A stretch of 64,000 nucleotides of DNA from Phascolarctos cinereus (GCF_002099425.1 NW_018344285.1:310001-374000); one strand, 5' to 3'. Positions 1 to 10,829 are shown, numbered from the stretch's first letter. Made by a program: numbers and translations. Notes: generated from the letters alone by a model not told the origin.

Positions 1-128
1 GCCTAAAAATCTATGTGAGCTTAGGTAAGTTGTTTAACCTTCCTGAACCTCAGTTTCTTCATTTGTGAAATATGGAGGAGTTAGATATGGTGGCCTCTGA
101 GGTACTTTCCAGATCTAAATCTATCATC
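1..128 (+). repeat. MIR/MON1-type SINE, 3' part, cut by window edge
   Basis: The segment reads like the 3' half of a CORE-SINE: a cagtttcttcatttgtgaaa-type core, then a ggaggagttagatatggtgg.. / cagatctaaatctatcatcc tail. The 5' part lies outside the window. The family name is by pattern memory only. Confidence 0.6.
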
Positions 129-767
129 CATTAATGATATGGAGTTTGAAATTAGGCAAAATGACAGCATTGTTGTCCTTTAGTAGGTGAACAACATCAG
201 TAAAATGATGTTTGATGATAAATGTCTTTATTAATATCTCCAGGATAAATTGCTAACTTATCTCTAAAGGACTTTCCTTCCTTTTCCTTCTCCTTTTAGT
301 ATCCCTTTTATATATTATCTTCCTCCATTAGAATGTAAACTTGTTGAGGGCAGGAAGTAAGTAAAAGAACTGAGACTATAAGACTTATTGCACTTCACCA
401 TGTCCTTTCTAAACTGATAACTAATTTCAATTATTTTTAAGACAGGCGTATGAAAGTAGCATTCCAATCTGTTTGCCCATAGCAGGTAGGATTAAAGATC
501 ATGGGTACAAATTATAGAAAAAGAGATTTCTCCTCTGTGTATGGGGAAAATATTAATTATAAGGGCTATCCAATTGTAGAATGGTCTACCCCAGGTTATA
601 GAGGATTCTCCATTAATCAAGGTCTTCAGAAAAAAGGAATAGTGATTACTTCAAGATTGTGTAGAAGGTATTTCTTTTCATGTCTTGATAGAACTAGAAA
701 ACTTTTGAGGCTCCTACTAGTTATAGACTCTATGATTTAGATATCATTAAGCTAGAAGTGGCAGTTC
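129..767. other. No recognisable feature
   Basis: AT-rich unique-looking sequence. A 79-codon open frame at 501-740 has no recognisable similarity or compositional sign of coding. Confidence 0.5.
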
Positions 768-1003
768 AAAATGGGCAGGTAGTTGGTGCAGTGGATGAAG
801 TGCTGGCCCTTGACTCAGGAAGATTCAACTTCTAAAGTCAAATCTGGCTTCAGATGCTTAGTAGCTCTGTGGCACTGGACAAGTCACTTAACCCTGATTC
901 TGCAGAAGAAAATGGAAAACTACTCCAGTACTATTTGCGAAGAAAACCCTAAATGATGTCACGAAGCGTGATTCATGACTGAACAACAAACAAGTAGATA
1001 AAA
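768..1003 (+). repeat. tRNA-head SINE with RTE/BovB-type tail
   Basis: The head gcagtggatgaagtgctggc is followed by a degenerate box B, the core ggacaagtcacttaaccctg, and a tail (aaatggaaaactactccagt ... gatgtcacgaag ... gactgaacaacaa) matching the 3' end of BovB/RTE LINEs. Tail sharing of this kind is known for SINEs mobilised by RTE. The head carries an unusual cttctaaagt variant that recurs, inverted, at 1726-1772. Confidence 0.75.
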
Positions 1004-1725
1004 TGGTGTGAATGGATGGACTCTCTCAGATGGCATTAAAGTCAAAGAATAACAAGTGAAAAACTTCTAGTGATGGCTGCAATTTAATATAAAAAAAGGA
1101 AATGAGAGTCCAATTAGTGAGACAAAAATAGCAGAACAAGGTATATGAACCATGAAAACACTTTGCAAAAATTATAGCCATGAATGATTTTTTTCTCTCT
1201 AAATTTTTTTGTTACAAAACCTCAAAATGGCATGGCAAATTATAGAAACAGAATTAGTTGGGATCTTAGAGGTCAATAAGTACAACACTTGTCTAACACT
1301 TGAAAAGTAGAAATTCAGCTATTTCTTGAAGACTTAGTTTCAGGGAACATACTACATTCATTAAAAACAAATCCTGTTTTCAAAACCATATTTGTTAGGG
1401 AGACCCCACATCTGTCTTTCTTTATGTCTCATATAACATCAATCTGAATAAAATGATATAATTTGGCAGGCAAAAGATCTTGCTTAAGGGTCAGATTCAT
1501 GATGAGAGATAGAGACAGATATTTCCCTGGAAGATATGTGTTAGCAGATTCAAGAAAACTTTGAATCAAAAACTGAGGAATTTGAATTGTGTCCCTCAGG
1601 CACTTGGTAGCCATTAAATGTCTTGGAGCAAAGAAGCAAAAGCATGAATAGATGACATGCTCCACTAACATGATAAGTCAGGACCAGAAATAAATGAGGT
1701 AAGCCACAATAGTCTTAAAAGGAAG
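1004..1725. other. No recognisable feature
   Basis: Unique-looking AT-rich DNA. The 80-codon minus-strand frame at 1429-1671 is unremarkable and is treated as chance. Confidence 0.4.
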
Positions 1726-1772
1726 AGCCAGATTTGACTTTAGAAGTTTAATATTCCTGATTCAAGGGCCAA
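1726..1772 (-). repeat. Inverted copy of the SINE head at 803-849
   Basis: This 47-bp block is the reverse complement of 803-849 with about four differences. It includes 23 identical bases that cover a non-consensus variant of the SINE head. No SINE core or tail follows, so it is not an ordinary SINE insertion. Confidence 0.7.
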
Positions 1773-1831
1773 TTCCCTCATGAAACAAACACAAAAACCA
1801 AACCAAACAAAACCAAAAACCTAAAGGGGAA

Positions 1832-1993
1832 ACCAGGAGGCCCAGTGGGTAGAGCACTGGCCCTGGAGTCAGGAGGACCTGAATTCAAATCTTATCTCAG
1901 ACAAGACACTTGACACTTACTAGCTGTGTGATGTTGGGCAAGTTACTTAACCCCAAATACCTTGCCAAAAACAACAACAACGACAAAAACAGT
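1832..1993 (+). repeat. tRNA-derived marsupial SINE with CAA-rich tail
   Basis: Good match to the typical head (gggtagagcactggccctgg), box B region (cctgaattcaaatc) and core (tagctgtgtgatgttgggca). It ends in a (CAA)n-like A-rich tail at about 1968-1990. Confidence 0.85.
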
Positions 1994-2004
1994 CACACTG
2001 TGTG

Positions 2005-2390
2005 ATGCCTGATTTTGATAGACCTGGCTCTTCAGAGCAATGCAAGAATCTAAGACAAGTCCAAAGACTCTTATTGGAAAATGATATCCACATCCAGAGA
2101 AAGAACTAGAGTCTGAATGCAGAGGGAAGCATACTAATTGGTCTACTTTTCCTTTGTTGTTTTGTTTTATTGCTTTACTCTCGTGCTTCCTCCCTTTACT
2201 TCTAATTGTTCTTTACATCATGACTAATGGTAAAATATGCTTAATATGAAGGTAAAAGTAGAGCCTATATCAGATTGCATGCTGTCTTGGGTGGGGAGGA
2301 GAGGAAAGGAGAGAAAATTTAAAACTCAAAATCTTATGGAAGTGAATGTTGAGAACTAAAAATAAATTAATTAATTATTTATAAAATTTG
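2005..2390 (+). repeat. LINE-1 3' UTR fragment
   Basis: The typical marsupial L1 3' UTR is present: ccacatccagagaaagaact, gtctgaatgcag, catgactaat, tatatcagattgcatgctgt and a G-rich stretch, ending gaatgttgagaactaaaaat. It is 5' truncated and has no coding part. Confidence 0.8.
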
Positions 2391-2711
2391 CTTGGTGCTG
2401 GATGGTTAACAATATGAAAATAAATGATTCTTAAGACTGTTATAAATATGGTTTGATCATAGTAGTTCTAAATTGGAGTTTAAAATGCGTCAGTGACTCT
2501 CTGATTCCTGTTGTTTGGGGTTTGTTGAATTTCAGTGTATAGACTTTTCCTTCTTCATTTCAAAATATCTTATGATTTAAGAACTGCCAACTAGTATGTT
2601 TCATTTTCATTTGTACTTAATCAAAACATGCATGTGTAACATTGCTTTGATGTTCATGAAGGATTTTTTTTTTTTGGCTAAGTTATTTAAATCATTCTCT
2701 TTTTGATCTAG

Positions 2712-2837
2712 GAAATGACACCCTGCCAAGAATCCATGGGGTACATGGTTCAGCATTTCAGAACCCACAACCACTGCAAGAAGTATTTATCTGAGAAAAA
2801 CAACAAGACTTTGCCTTACCTTTCCAAATGTGTTTAA
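2712..2837 (+). other. Possible terminal exon, 40-codon ORF behind a good splice acceptor
   Basis: A pyrimidine-rich acceptor (tctctttttgatctag, AG at 2710-2711) is followed by ATG at 2715 and 40 codons to TAA at 2835. The peptide begins MTPCQESMGYMVQHF and has no family I recognise. The surrounding ~700 bases hold no repeat I can name. It may be chance; no donor, second exon or poly-A signal was established. Confidence 0.12.
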
Positions 2838-3509
2838 AGGATTGACAACAGTGATGTAACTTGTGGAGTCAGATTGCACTCTGTATGAATAGGATTCAGA
2901 ATTCATTTTGTGGGCGATGTTAATTGAACTGATGGCAATGGTTGACAGAGTAAATGGGTCTAATTGTTCACTATTTCATGCAGGGAAGAGCTTTCTCAGT
3001 AAATAGAAGGCTTTGTTTCTAACCTCATTTAATGGAAACATAGTGTATGAAAAAGCAATATGCCAACTGACACTGGGTGTAAAATATGGTATTTCATATA
3101 CTTTTGTTCAAATGTCCATCAGCTGACATCTGTCAAAGCAAACTCCTGGGAAGGCTTTAGAGCAGATCAATTTGCTAGCACCAAAGAATTTAATGAGCTC
3201 TCTTATGAACAGTGTTATTTTCATTTTACTGTCTGTGTTTATGAAATAACCTACTTTTCTTAAAACATTAAAATACAAAATAATTCAAAAAATAGTATGG
3301 ACTGATAGGTATTTGCACGGAGATACATAGATTGATAAATAGAGATATGTGGATAGAAACCTTACTTAAGATTAAAGACAGAATTATAGGTATAGCTAGG
3401 ATTATCATCTAAGTCTACTGAAAACGACTCCAGCATTCCCTAAAATGAGATTTAACAGACTGACAAGTGCCCTTGCTAATATAAAAACTTACAAGTCAAT
3501 ACAATGTTC

Positions 3510-3583
3510 ACATATAAACATATGTGTATACATATATACATATGTATATTTATATTTATATGCATGTAACCCTGTATGAACAC

Positions 3584-3632
<49 letters not shown>
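3510..3632. repeat. (TA)n microsatellite and adjoining ATGT-rich tract
   Basis: About 21 uninterrupted TA units run from 3590 to 3632, preceded by imperfect TATG/TATA repeats. Confidence 0.95.
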
Positions 3633-3638
<6 letters not shown>

Positions 3639-4339
3639 CAAATGCCCTAGTAAAAGCTTCTCTTTTTTTTAAATACTAGAGGAATATTACATACAATCAA
3701 AGGCATGTGAATGCCTTTTAAGTTATTTACATCCTATCCTCCCACCTCTAGTCTCCCTAAAATAGCTTGCTTGCTTTATATTTTCTTTTCAATTTCTACC
3801 ATCCAGAACACTTAATAATAATTATAGTTATCTATAATTTACAGTTAATTCACATCTTAGAGTGAATTATATGTTCACACACTTAATTCACCCAAAATAG
3901 GAACTTTCAATGTTTTGTATAGTGTTTCTGTGTCAGATGCATGTAGATTCTAACCTATGCATTATTTCTTGCAGTTCTGGACCCCCAAGAAGTAGCTGCC
4001 TTTTCCTCCTGTTTTCTTGAACCTTCATCCAAGAACTAACTGGCTTTTAACATCCTTCCTTGACACCTTGGTCTCACACTGAGACTATGCGGTAAGGATC
4101 TCAGGACTGCTATAACTTTTATTGTCCCACTGACTGTTTAAATATAAAACAATGATATTCTCAAGTACTTCAGTTGTTTACAAAATATTTTGCCCTTTTA
4201 AAAATCATAAACCAAATAACTCTTTGAAAAACATTTAAAGGGATAAGTGTGATTGATATTGGTGTTCACTTTGTGGTAAATCTGCTCTGCAGAATTTTAG
4301 AAATGGAAAAAGCATCATAAAAGTTGTCAAGGTTTTTTG

Positions 4340-4425
4340 TTTTTCTATTTTTTTTAAACTGAGTATAAAACTAAGAACTAGAGGGAAGAAAAGTAACTTG
4401 TCCAAGGTAAAGATAGAATGAACAG
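4340..4425 (-). repeat. Weak MIR-like SINE relic
   Basis: Reads like the reversed MIR motif aaactgag..aagtaacttgtccaaggt. It is very degenerate. Confidence 0.3.
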
Positions 4426-4509
4426 AATTATCATCTAGCATTCCCTGAAATCAGATTTCCCAGGCCACAGACAACTCTTGCTCATAAAGAAATTCACTAG
4501 TTAATATAA

Positions 4510-6683
4510 TCTTCATATTATTTTCCCAATCATATATGTTGACTACTAGTTCAGTGTTTTTTGAATCATTACATACTACTTTGTTCTGGTTTGCTTCGAA
4601 CTCCATTCTTGGAAAATGCAAATTAACGGCAAATCTGGAGAGCAGTATGATGTTATTTCCCATATGGAAGAGACCAAGGAGGCTGCATCTTAAATAACTG
4701 CCATTATACATAATGAAAGTGCCCTGAAGAAACCTTGGGGCATGTATAGACATTCTGTAACTGATTCCAGGCTGCTGACCACATGGTGAATATAAGCCTC
4801 TTTAATTGGTTATGTAAGCCAAACTGGGGGTATTTTCATAAGGCACTAACCAGAGAATCAGTCATTTTCCTCTGTTCTCTCTCTCAATGCAACTCTTCTT
4901 TCAGCTTTGCTCCTTCACTGATAACATTCATTAAAAAACAATGTTCTAAGGGGAAGAGTGTTGGACCCCCTCCACATTCTCACTGAAAGCCTACAAGTGC
5001 TCTGCCAAGCCTCTCTTTCTTTCTCTTGGTTGTTCTTACTTTTTTTTTTTTAAGTAAAGGACATTAGGCAATACAATTTTATAAGTTTGAAAAAATCAGG
5101 AGAGTGAGCCACCAAGGTTCTAAATTCAGGGATACTGCGAGTTCAAGTCTAAGACAAATTTTACAGTCACGCATCATTAGTGCCTTTAGAGAAAAAAGAA
5201 AAAAAAATCTACCCTTTGGAACCCAGCCCAGTGATAGTTGGAAGAAGGATTTATTCAGCAGTAATACCACATTTGCACATGGCCCTGTTGATTCTAGAGC
5301 TGTGTATAAATTGTGCAAAGTCTGATTCTACTGTCCTTCAAAACCCAATTTTGGGTTGGAGGGGGGAGGGTTGTACCTGTCTTATTAAAGTAAAGATTAC
5401 TTTGCAAAAACAAATTGATGTTAAGTGGTTAGTTGGAAAGGAGGTACCAGGGGTTCATTGGTGGTAATAGTTGGAAACACAGCTAGAGAGGCTTTGAGCA
5501 GTTGGCATTAAAGAAGAGATCTACCAAATCCTCAGAGATCCAAATATAACCTTAAGGTTGGCCGGGAGGTGGGATGTAGTCACCCGGCTATGGATAGTCA
5601 ACCAGAGAATACTTACTACATAAATATCTGTGAGTGCACACAGACACACAAAACATGACACACAATTAGAAAATAAATTGACTATGTAATTTTTTTTTCC
5701 CAAATAGAAATGGCTTTGGGGTTATTCTATTAGTATTATCATTGTTGATGGAACATTAACTGTTTCACACTGACGATTAAGTTGATTGTACTTCTACTTT
5801 ACTTACAATTCAGTTCTACTCTGAAAATACGATTCATGAAAAGATAACTTAATTATTGTTATGAGCATTATTATCATTTTCATATATGTGTAGCCCAGTG
5901 AACTCAGTGATTTAAGACATGAATTTCAAGTTTCAGACCAGACCAGTTTCCTTTGCTTTATTTCAAGTTCACTGTCTTTTCTTTCACCCTCCTCCCAAAC
6001 TAACATTTCTCTTGCAAATACACACCACTGGCCCCAAAGAAGCCTGGGAAAGAAAATGCATAATTAGTATTCCTCTTCATATAAAACACTCATGCATAGT
6101 GTAGAATCCATACTGCAATCAATAATTTTTCACTTGAAGATCATGAAACACAGGAAAGAGAAAGTATATTTACCAATAACAAAACTTGTCTGCAACCTCA
6201 TGGGCAGTATCCTTAGGCTTAATACCACTTGTCACCTACATTCTTCTTTTTTATATGTCTTAAGCTGGAATTTTGGGAGAAAGCCTTTTCTACTTGGAGA
6301 CCAACTTATTCCCTAACAGAATCTCAGTCAAATTTGACTTCTCCATTATGGAAACAATGTGTACGGGACACTGGGATATGAAGGAAGAAGACTTTTATTC
6401 TAGGCCTGGTTCTGCTGCTAAAAAAATGGAAATATTAGAGCTGGAAGGATTTTAAGTGGGAATTCCTAAAACCAGTAACAAGAAAAAAAAACATTAAAAA
6501 AACGGATGTTGCAAAATTACAAAGAGTAAGTTTGACTCTACTCCCCCCTCAAAAAACAAAAGAGATATAAGAAAAGATACTCTCCCTACTTATTTGTAGA
6601 GGTATTGTGCAGGTAGGGTACATGGGTGTGGAATGTTGCCTATCATTTTAGATTTTTCATTGACCAGTTTTGCTTAACATTTT
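4510..6683. other. No recognisable feature
   Basis: Mostly unique-looking sequence. Open frames up to 100 codons (4451-4753 minus) are not supported by any recognisable domain. An 11-T run lies at about 5041. Confidence 0.4.
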
Positions 6684-6696
6684 CCCCTATTTTTTC

Positions 6697-6717
6697 TTCC
6701 TTCCTTCCTTCCTTCCT

Positions 6718-6769
<52 letters not shown>

Positions 6770-6773
6770 TTTT

Positions 6774-6817
<44 letters not shown>

Positions 6818-6990
6818 TCGCAACAGAGTTAAGTGACTTGCCCAGGGTCACACAAGTAGTAACATAACATAGTAACATACTACACACATAACACTAGTTA
6901 GTGTTATGTGTCTGAGGATGGATTTGAATTCAGGTCCTCCTGAATCCAGGGCTGGTGCTGTATCCACTGGGCCATCTAGCGGCCCCTCCC
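6697..6990 (-). repeat. tRNA-derived SINE, minus, with expanded (TTTC)n tail
   Basis: The SINE body (6822-6988) is in reverse: aagtgacttgcccagggtca, ttgaattcaggtcctcctga, tatccactgggcc. Its A-rich tail has become a (TTCC)n/(TTTC)n microsatellite at 6697-6820. The body holds an extra ~35 bp with a perfect 13-bp palindrome arm pair (6884-6896 and 6899-6911). Confidence 0.85.
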
Positions 6991-7000
6991 TATTTTTCTT

Positions 7001-7878
7001 TTTCTTTTCTGTTTTCATTTTTTCTTTTTTTAATATAAATTTATTTTTAGTTTTCAGCATTTACTTCCACAAGATTTTGAATTCCATATTTTCACCCCAT
7101 CTTGCCCCACCCCACCCCAAGATGACATGCATTCAGAATACATCTTCCCCTAGTCAGCCCTCCCTTCTATCTCTCAACCCCCCTTCTCTTATCCCCTTCC
7201 CTTTCTATTTTCATGTATGGCAGGATAGATTTCTATACCTCATTTCCTGTATTTCTTATTCCCCAGTTGCACAGGAAACATTTTTTTTTAACATGTGTTT
7301 TTAAAATTTTGGATTCCAAATTTCCTCCCTTCCCCGCACCCCACCCACCCTCATTGAAAAGGCAAGCAAGTCAATACAGGCTATACATGTGCAGTTATGC
7401 AAAACACTTCCATAGTAGACATGTTGTGAAAAACTAACTCTATTTCCCTTAATCCTATCCTGCCCCCCCATTTATTCTATTCTTTCTTTTGACCCTGTCC
7501 CTTCTCAGAAGTACTTCCTTCTGATTACCTCTTTCCCAATCTGCCCTTCTCTCTATCATCCTCCTGCTCTCTTGTCCCACTTCTCCCCCATTTTCCTGTA
7601 GGGTAAGACATATTTCCACACCAAATTGAATGTGTATGTTATTCCCTCCTTAAGCCAAATCCTATGAGAATAATATTCCCTCATTTCCTCTCACCTTGCC
7701 CTGTTTCCCCTCCATTGTAAAAACCTTTTCTTGTCTGTTTTGTGCAAGATAATCTCCCCCATTCTACCACTCCCTTTCTCCTTCTCCTAATATAACCCTC
7801 TCTCACCCTTTAATTTTATTATCCAGATATCACCCCTTTGTCTTCAACTCACCCTGTGCCCTCTGTCTGTCTATCTAC

Positions 7879-7931
<53 letters not shown>

Positions 7932-10017
7932 CATACATATAATTTTTCCCCTCCCACTATGCTAAAACTGACAAAGGTCTCATGAGTTATAAATATCATC
8001 TTTCCATGCAGGAATGTAAACAGTTCAGCCTTAATAAGTCTCTTAGGATTTCTCTTACCTGTTTATCTCTTCATGTTGCACTTGAGTCTTGTATTTGAAA
8101 GTCAAATTTTCTATTCAGCTCTGGTCTTTTCATCAAGAATGCTTGAAAGTCCTCTATTTTACTGAATGACCATTTTTTCCCCGGAAGGATTATACTCAGT
8201 TTTGCTGGGTAGATGATTCTTGGTTGTAATCCTATCTCCTTTGCCCTCTGGAATATTATATTTCATGCCCTGCGGTCCTTTAATGTAGAAGCTGCTAAAT
8301 CTTGTATTATCCTGATTGTGTTTCCACAGTACTTGAATTGTTTCTTCTGGCAGCTTGTAATATTTTCTCCTTGACCTGGGAACTCTGAATTTGGCTATAA
8401 TATTCCTAGGAGTTTGGGGATCTCTTTCAGGAGGAGATCAGTGGATTCTTTCAATTTCTATTTTGCCCTCTGGTTCTAATATATCAGGGCAGTTTTCCTT
8501 GATAATTTCTTGAAAGATGATGTCTAGGCTCTTTTTTTTGATCATGGCTTTCAGATAGTCCAATAATTTTTAAATTCTCTCTCCTGGATCTATTTTCCAG
8601 GTCAGTTGTTTTTCCAATGAGATATTTCACATTGTTTTCTAATTTTTCATTCTTTTGGATTTGTTCTACTGTGTTGTGATTTCTCATAAAGTCACTGTCT
8701 TCCAATTGCTCTATTCTAATTTTTAAGGAAGTATTTTCTTCAGTAATCTTTTGGACTTCCTTTTCCATTTGGCCAATTTTTCTTTTTAGGGCATTTTTCC
8801 TCATTGGCTTTTTGGACCTCTTTTGCCATTTGGGTTAGGCTATCTTTTAAGGTATTATTTTCTTCAGTATATTTTGGGGTCTCCTTTAGCAAGCTGTTGC
8901 CTCCTTTTTCATGATTTTCTTGCATCACTTTCATTTCTCTTCCCAGTTTTTCCTCTGCTTCTCTTACTTGCTTCTCAAAATCACTTTTGAGCCCTTCCAA
9001 AGCCTGGGAAAGATTCATGTTTTTCTTGGAGGCTTTGGATGTGGGAGCTTTGACTTTGTTTTCTTCTTCTGGTTGTATGTTTTGATCTTCTTTGTCACCA
9101 AAATAAGATAATATAGTCTGACTGTTTTTGCACTGCTTGCTCATGATCCCAGCCAACTACTCGAGTTTTTAACTCTTTGTTAAGGTAAAAGTCTGCTTGC
9201 ATTGTGGAGAATGTACTGTCCCAAGCTTTGGGGGTTTGTATAGCTGTTTTCAGAGATACTTCTAGGGACCTGTAAATTTTCAGTTCTTCTAAGGTGGTAT
9301 GATAAGGGTCCAGGAGTTTACTCTTTTCCTGGCCTGAGCTCTGGTCTTTGAGGGACCAGCCACAAGCAGTCTTTTCTCTCTTGGAACTGTGAGGAGGGTT
9401 TCCTCTTCACCACCACTACAAATTCCACTGCGCCACCACTCCTCCCTACCCCAGGACCCCTTTCCAGATCTGTAGCCCAAATCCAAGCAGAGGCAAAGAA
9501 GAGATTCCTGCCTCAGCATGAGCAAAGAGATCCCTGCAGTTCCTCTCTGATCAGCCACTTGATTGCCCCTCACTCTGTGGGCCGGAAGCTCAGGACATAG
9601 CCACCGCCTGGCACCCATGCTCTGTGCTCTGGAACTGGGTCTGAACTGGCTCTTCTCACACTGCAAAAACAGAGTTTTCCCACTGACCCTCTAAGTTGTC
9701 TTTGGCATTCATGGATTGAGGAGTCTGGAAGCTGCCACAGCTGCCCATGATTCAGTCCTCTGAGGCCTGCTCTAGGTTCACTGTGTCCTGAATGCCCACC
9801 CCAAACTGTGCTCCTGCACTCCTCTACCCGCTGCCTGATATGCCTTTCCAATCAACCATCCAGGCTCTCTTGGGCTGGAAATTTGTTTTACTCTGTCTTT
9901 CTGTGGGTTCTGCTGCTTTAGAATTTATTTAGAGACATTTTTAATGGTATTTGGGGGGGCTTGGGGGAGAGTTCAAGGAAGTCACCACTTTCACGCTGCC
10001 ATCTTGGCTCTGCCCCC
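7001..10017 (-). mobile_element. HAL1 (half-L1) copy A, near full length
   Basis: On the minus strand it starts with the L1-type 5' end gggggcagagccaagatggc (9998-10017). An ~860-bp leader follows, then ORF1 (about 9156-8071), then an ORF2-free linker/3' UTR ending gaaaactaaaaataaattta near 7030, with an A-rich tail to 7001. No endonuclease or reverse transcriptase is encoded. Its 3' region holds two homologous modules (near 7230 and 7610) and a (TATC)n tract at about 7871-7930. Flanks share ccctatttttctt-like target duplications. About 97% identical to copy C over a ~330-bp stretch compared by eye. Confidence 0.85.
8071..9156 (-). pseudogene. HAL1/L1 ORF1 (RNA-binding chaperone), copy A, frameshifted
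   Basis: ORF1 remnant of about 361 codons. The start was chosen at MAGIMSKQ, the position shared with copy C. The N-terminal part (9156-8740) is Lys/Glu-rich and forms a long coiled coil with the motif LTQMAKEVQKANEEK. After a frame change near 8750-8800 the second piece (to 8484) carries EENTSLKIRIEQLE and then LENRSRRENLKIIGL, the RRM-type core of L1 ORF1p (compare NRSRRNNIRI-type motifs in other mammals). The C-terminal domain runs to a TGA at 8071. L1 ORF1p is a trimeric nucleic-acid chaperone of the L1 RNP. At least one frameshift and later stops make this copy non-coding. Confidence 0.8.
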
Positions 10018-10189
10018 CTCCCCTATTTTTTCTTAAAAAATATTATGAGGTATATCTTTCTTGGAGGGGACACAGAGAAGGACATGTAGAGAAATCAAGC
10101 AGATATAAAAACAAAAGATATTAATTAAAATCTTTTTAAAAATGCCTACCTTTTAAAATATATCTGGCAAGAGCTTGTCTGCTTCTGTT

Positions 10190-10487
10190 TGAAACTTTCT
10201 TGTGCATGGAAATTTCTCCTTCCTTGGGCAGCTCATCTTAGTTTTAAGTAATTAGAAAACTATAATTTATATTATCTTCAAATTAATCTTCCTCAAATTC
10301 CATTATAAGGTCCTAGTCCTTCCTTCTGGGAGTAAAAAGTATACTTGTTTTCCAAGTAACTTCAAACATTTGAAGTCAGCTATTGACTCCCTACAGTTGA
10401 ATTAAACATCTCTGTTTGTTTTTCTGACATGTTTTGGTGTCCATATTGGTACTCCCTTTTGAATGAATTTCAACTTCTCATTGTCCT
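10190..10487 (-). repeat. CR1/L3 LINE relic, part 1
   Basis: Reverse-oriented 3' region of a CR1/L3-type LINE (motifs such as acttcaaacatttgaagtca and gaattaaacatctctgtttg). It continues at 10830 after an intervening SINE. Confidence 0.55.
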
Positions 10488-10825
10488 GGGGAAGCAGCAT
10501 GTTATAGGACAAAGAATATTGTCTCTAGAGTCAGGTAATTTACTTTCAAATCCTGACACTGGCTCTGATACCCTGTATTATCTTTCTCAAGTCACTTACT
10601 TGTTTGAGGTCAGATTTGAACTTGGGAAAATGAATCTTCCTGACCCCAGGCTCCATACTCTATCCATTGCACCTCTTAGCTGCCCTCATTTCCCTCAGCA
10701 TCCTCATCTGTACAATTAGCTGGAGAAGAAAATGGCAAACCATTCTAGTATCTTTGCCAAAAAAACCCACAAATGACATCATAAAGAATTGGACATGACT
10801 AAAACAACTAAACTACAATAGCAAC
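10488..10825 (+). repeat. RTE-tailed SINE with an inverted SINE head inside
   Basis: A plus-strand SINE body (10488-10603) and its RTE-type tail (gagaagaaaatggcaaacca ... gaattggacatgactaaaac, 10716-10825) are separated by a block (10604-10685) that is the reverse complement of a SINE head. Body and block form a potential ~70-bp-arm hairpin. The SINE splits the CR1/L3 relic. Confidence 0.75.
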
Positions 10826-10829
10826 TACT

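Noticed and set aside
5104-5467. Overlapping 73- to 95-codon frames on both strands
   Set aside because: No similarity to known families, no splice or start context, and mutual overlap on opposite strands.
6626-6887. Ser/Phe/Leu-rich and Lys/Glu-rich frames
   Set aside because: Translation of the (TTTC)n SINE tail; the same applies at 22085-22349.
7871-7930. CRISPR-like regularly spaced repeats
   Set aside because: Simple tetranucleotide microsatellite with no spacers.
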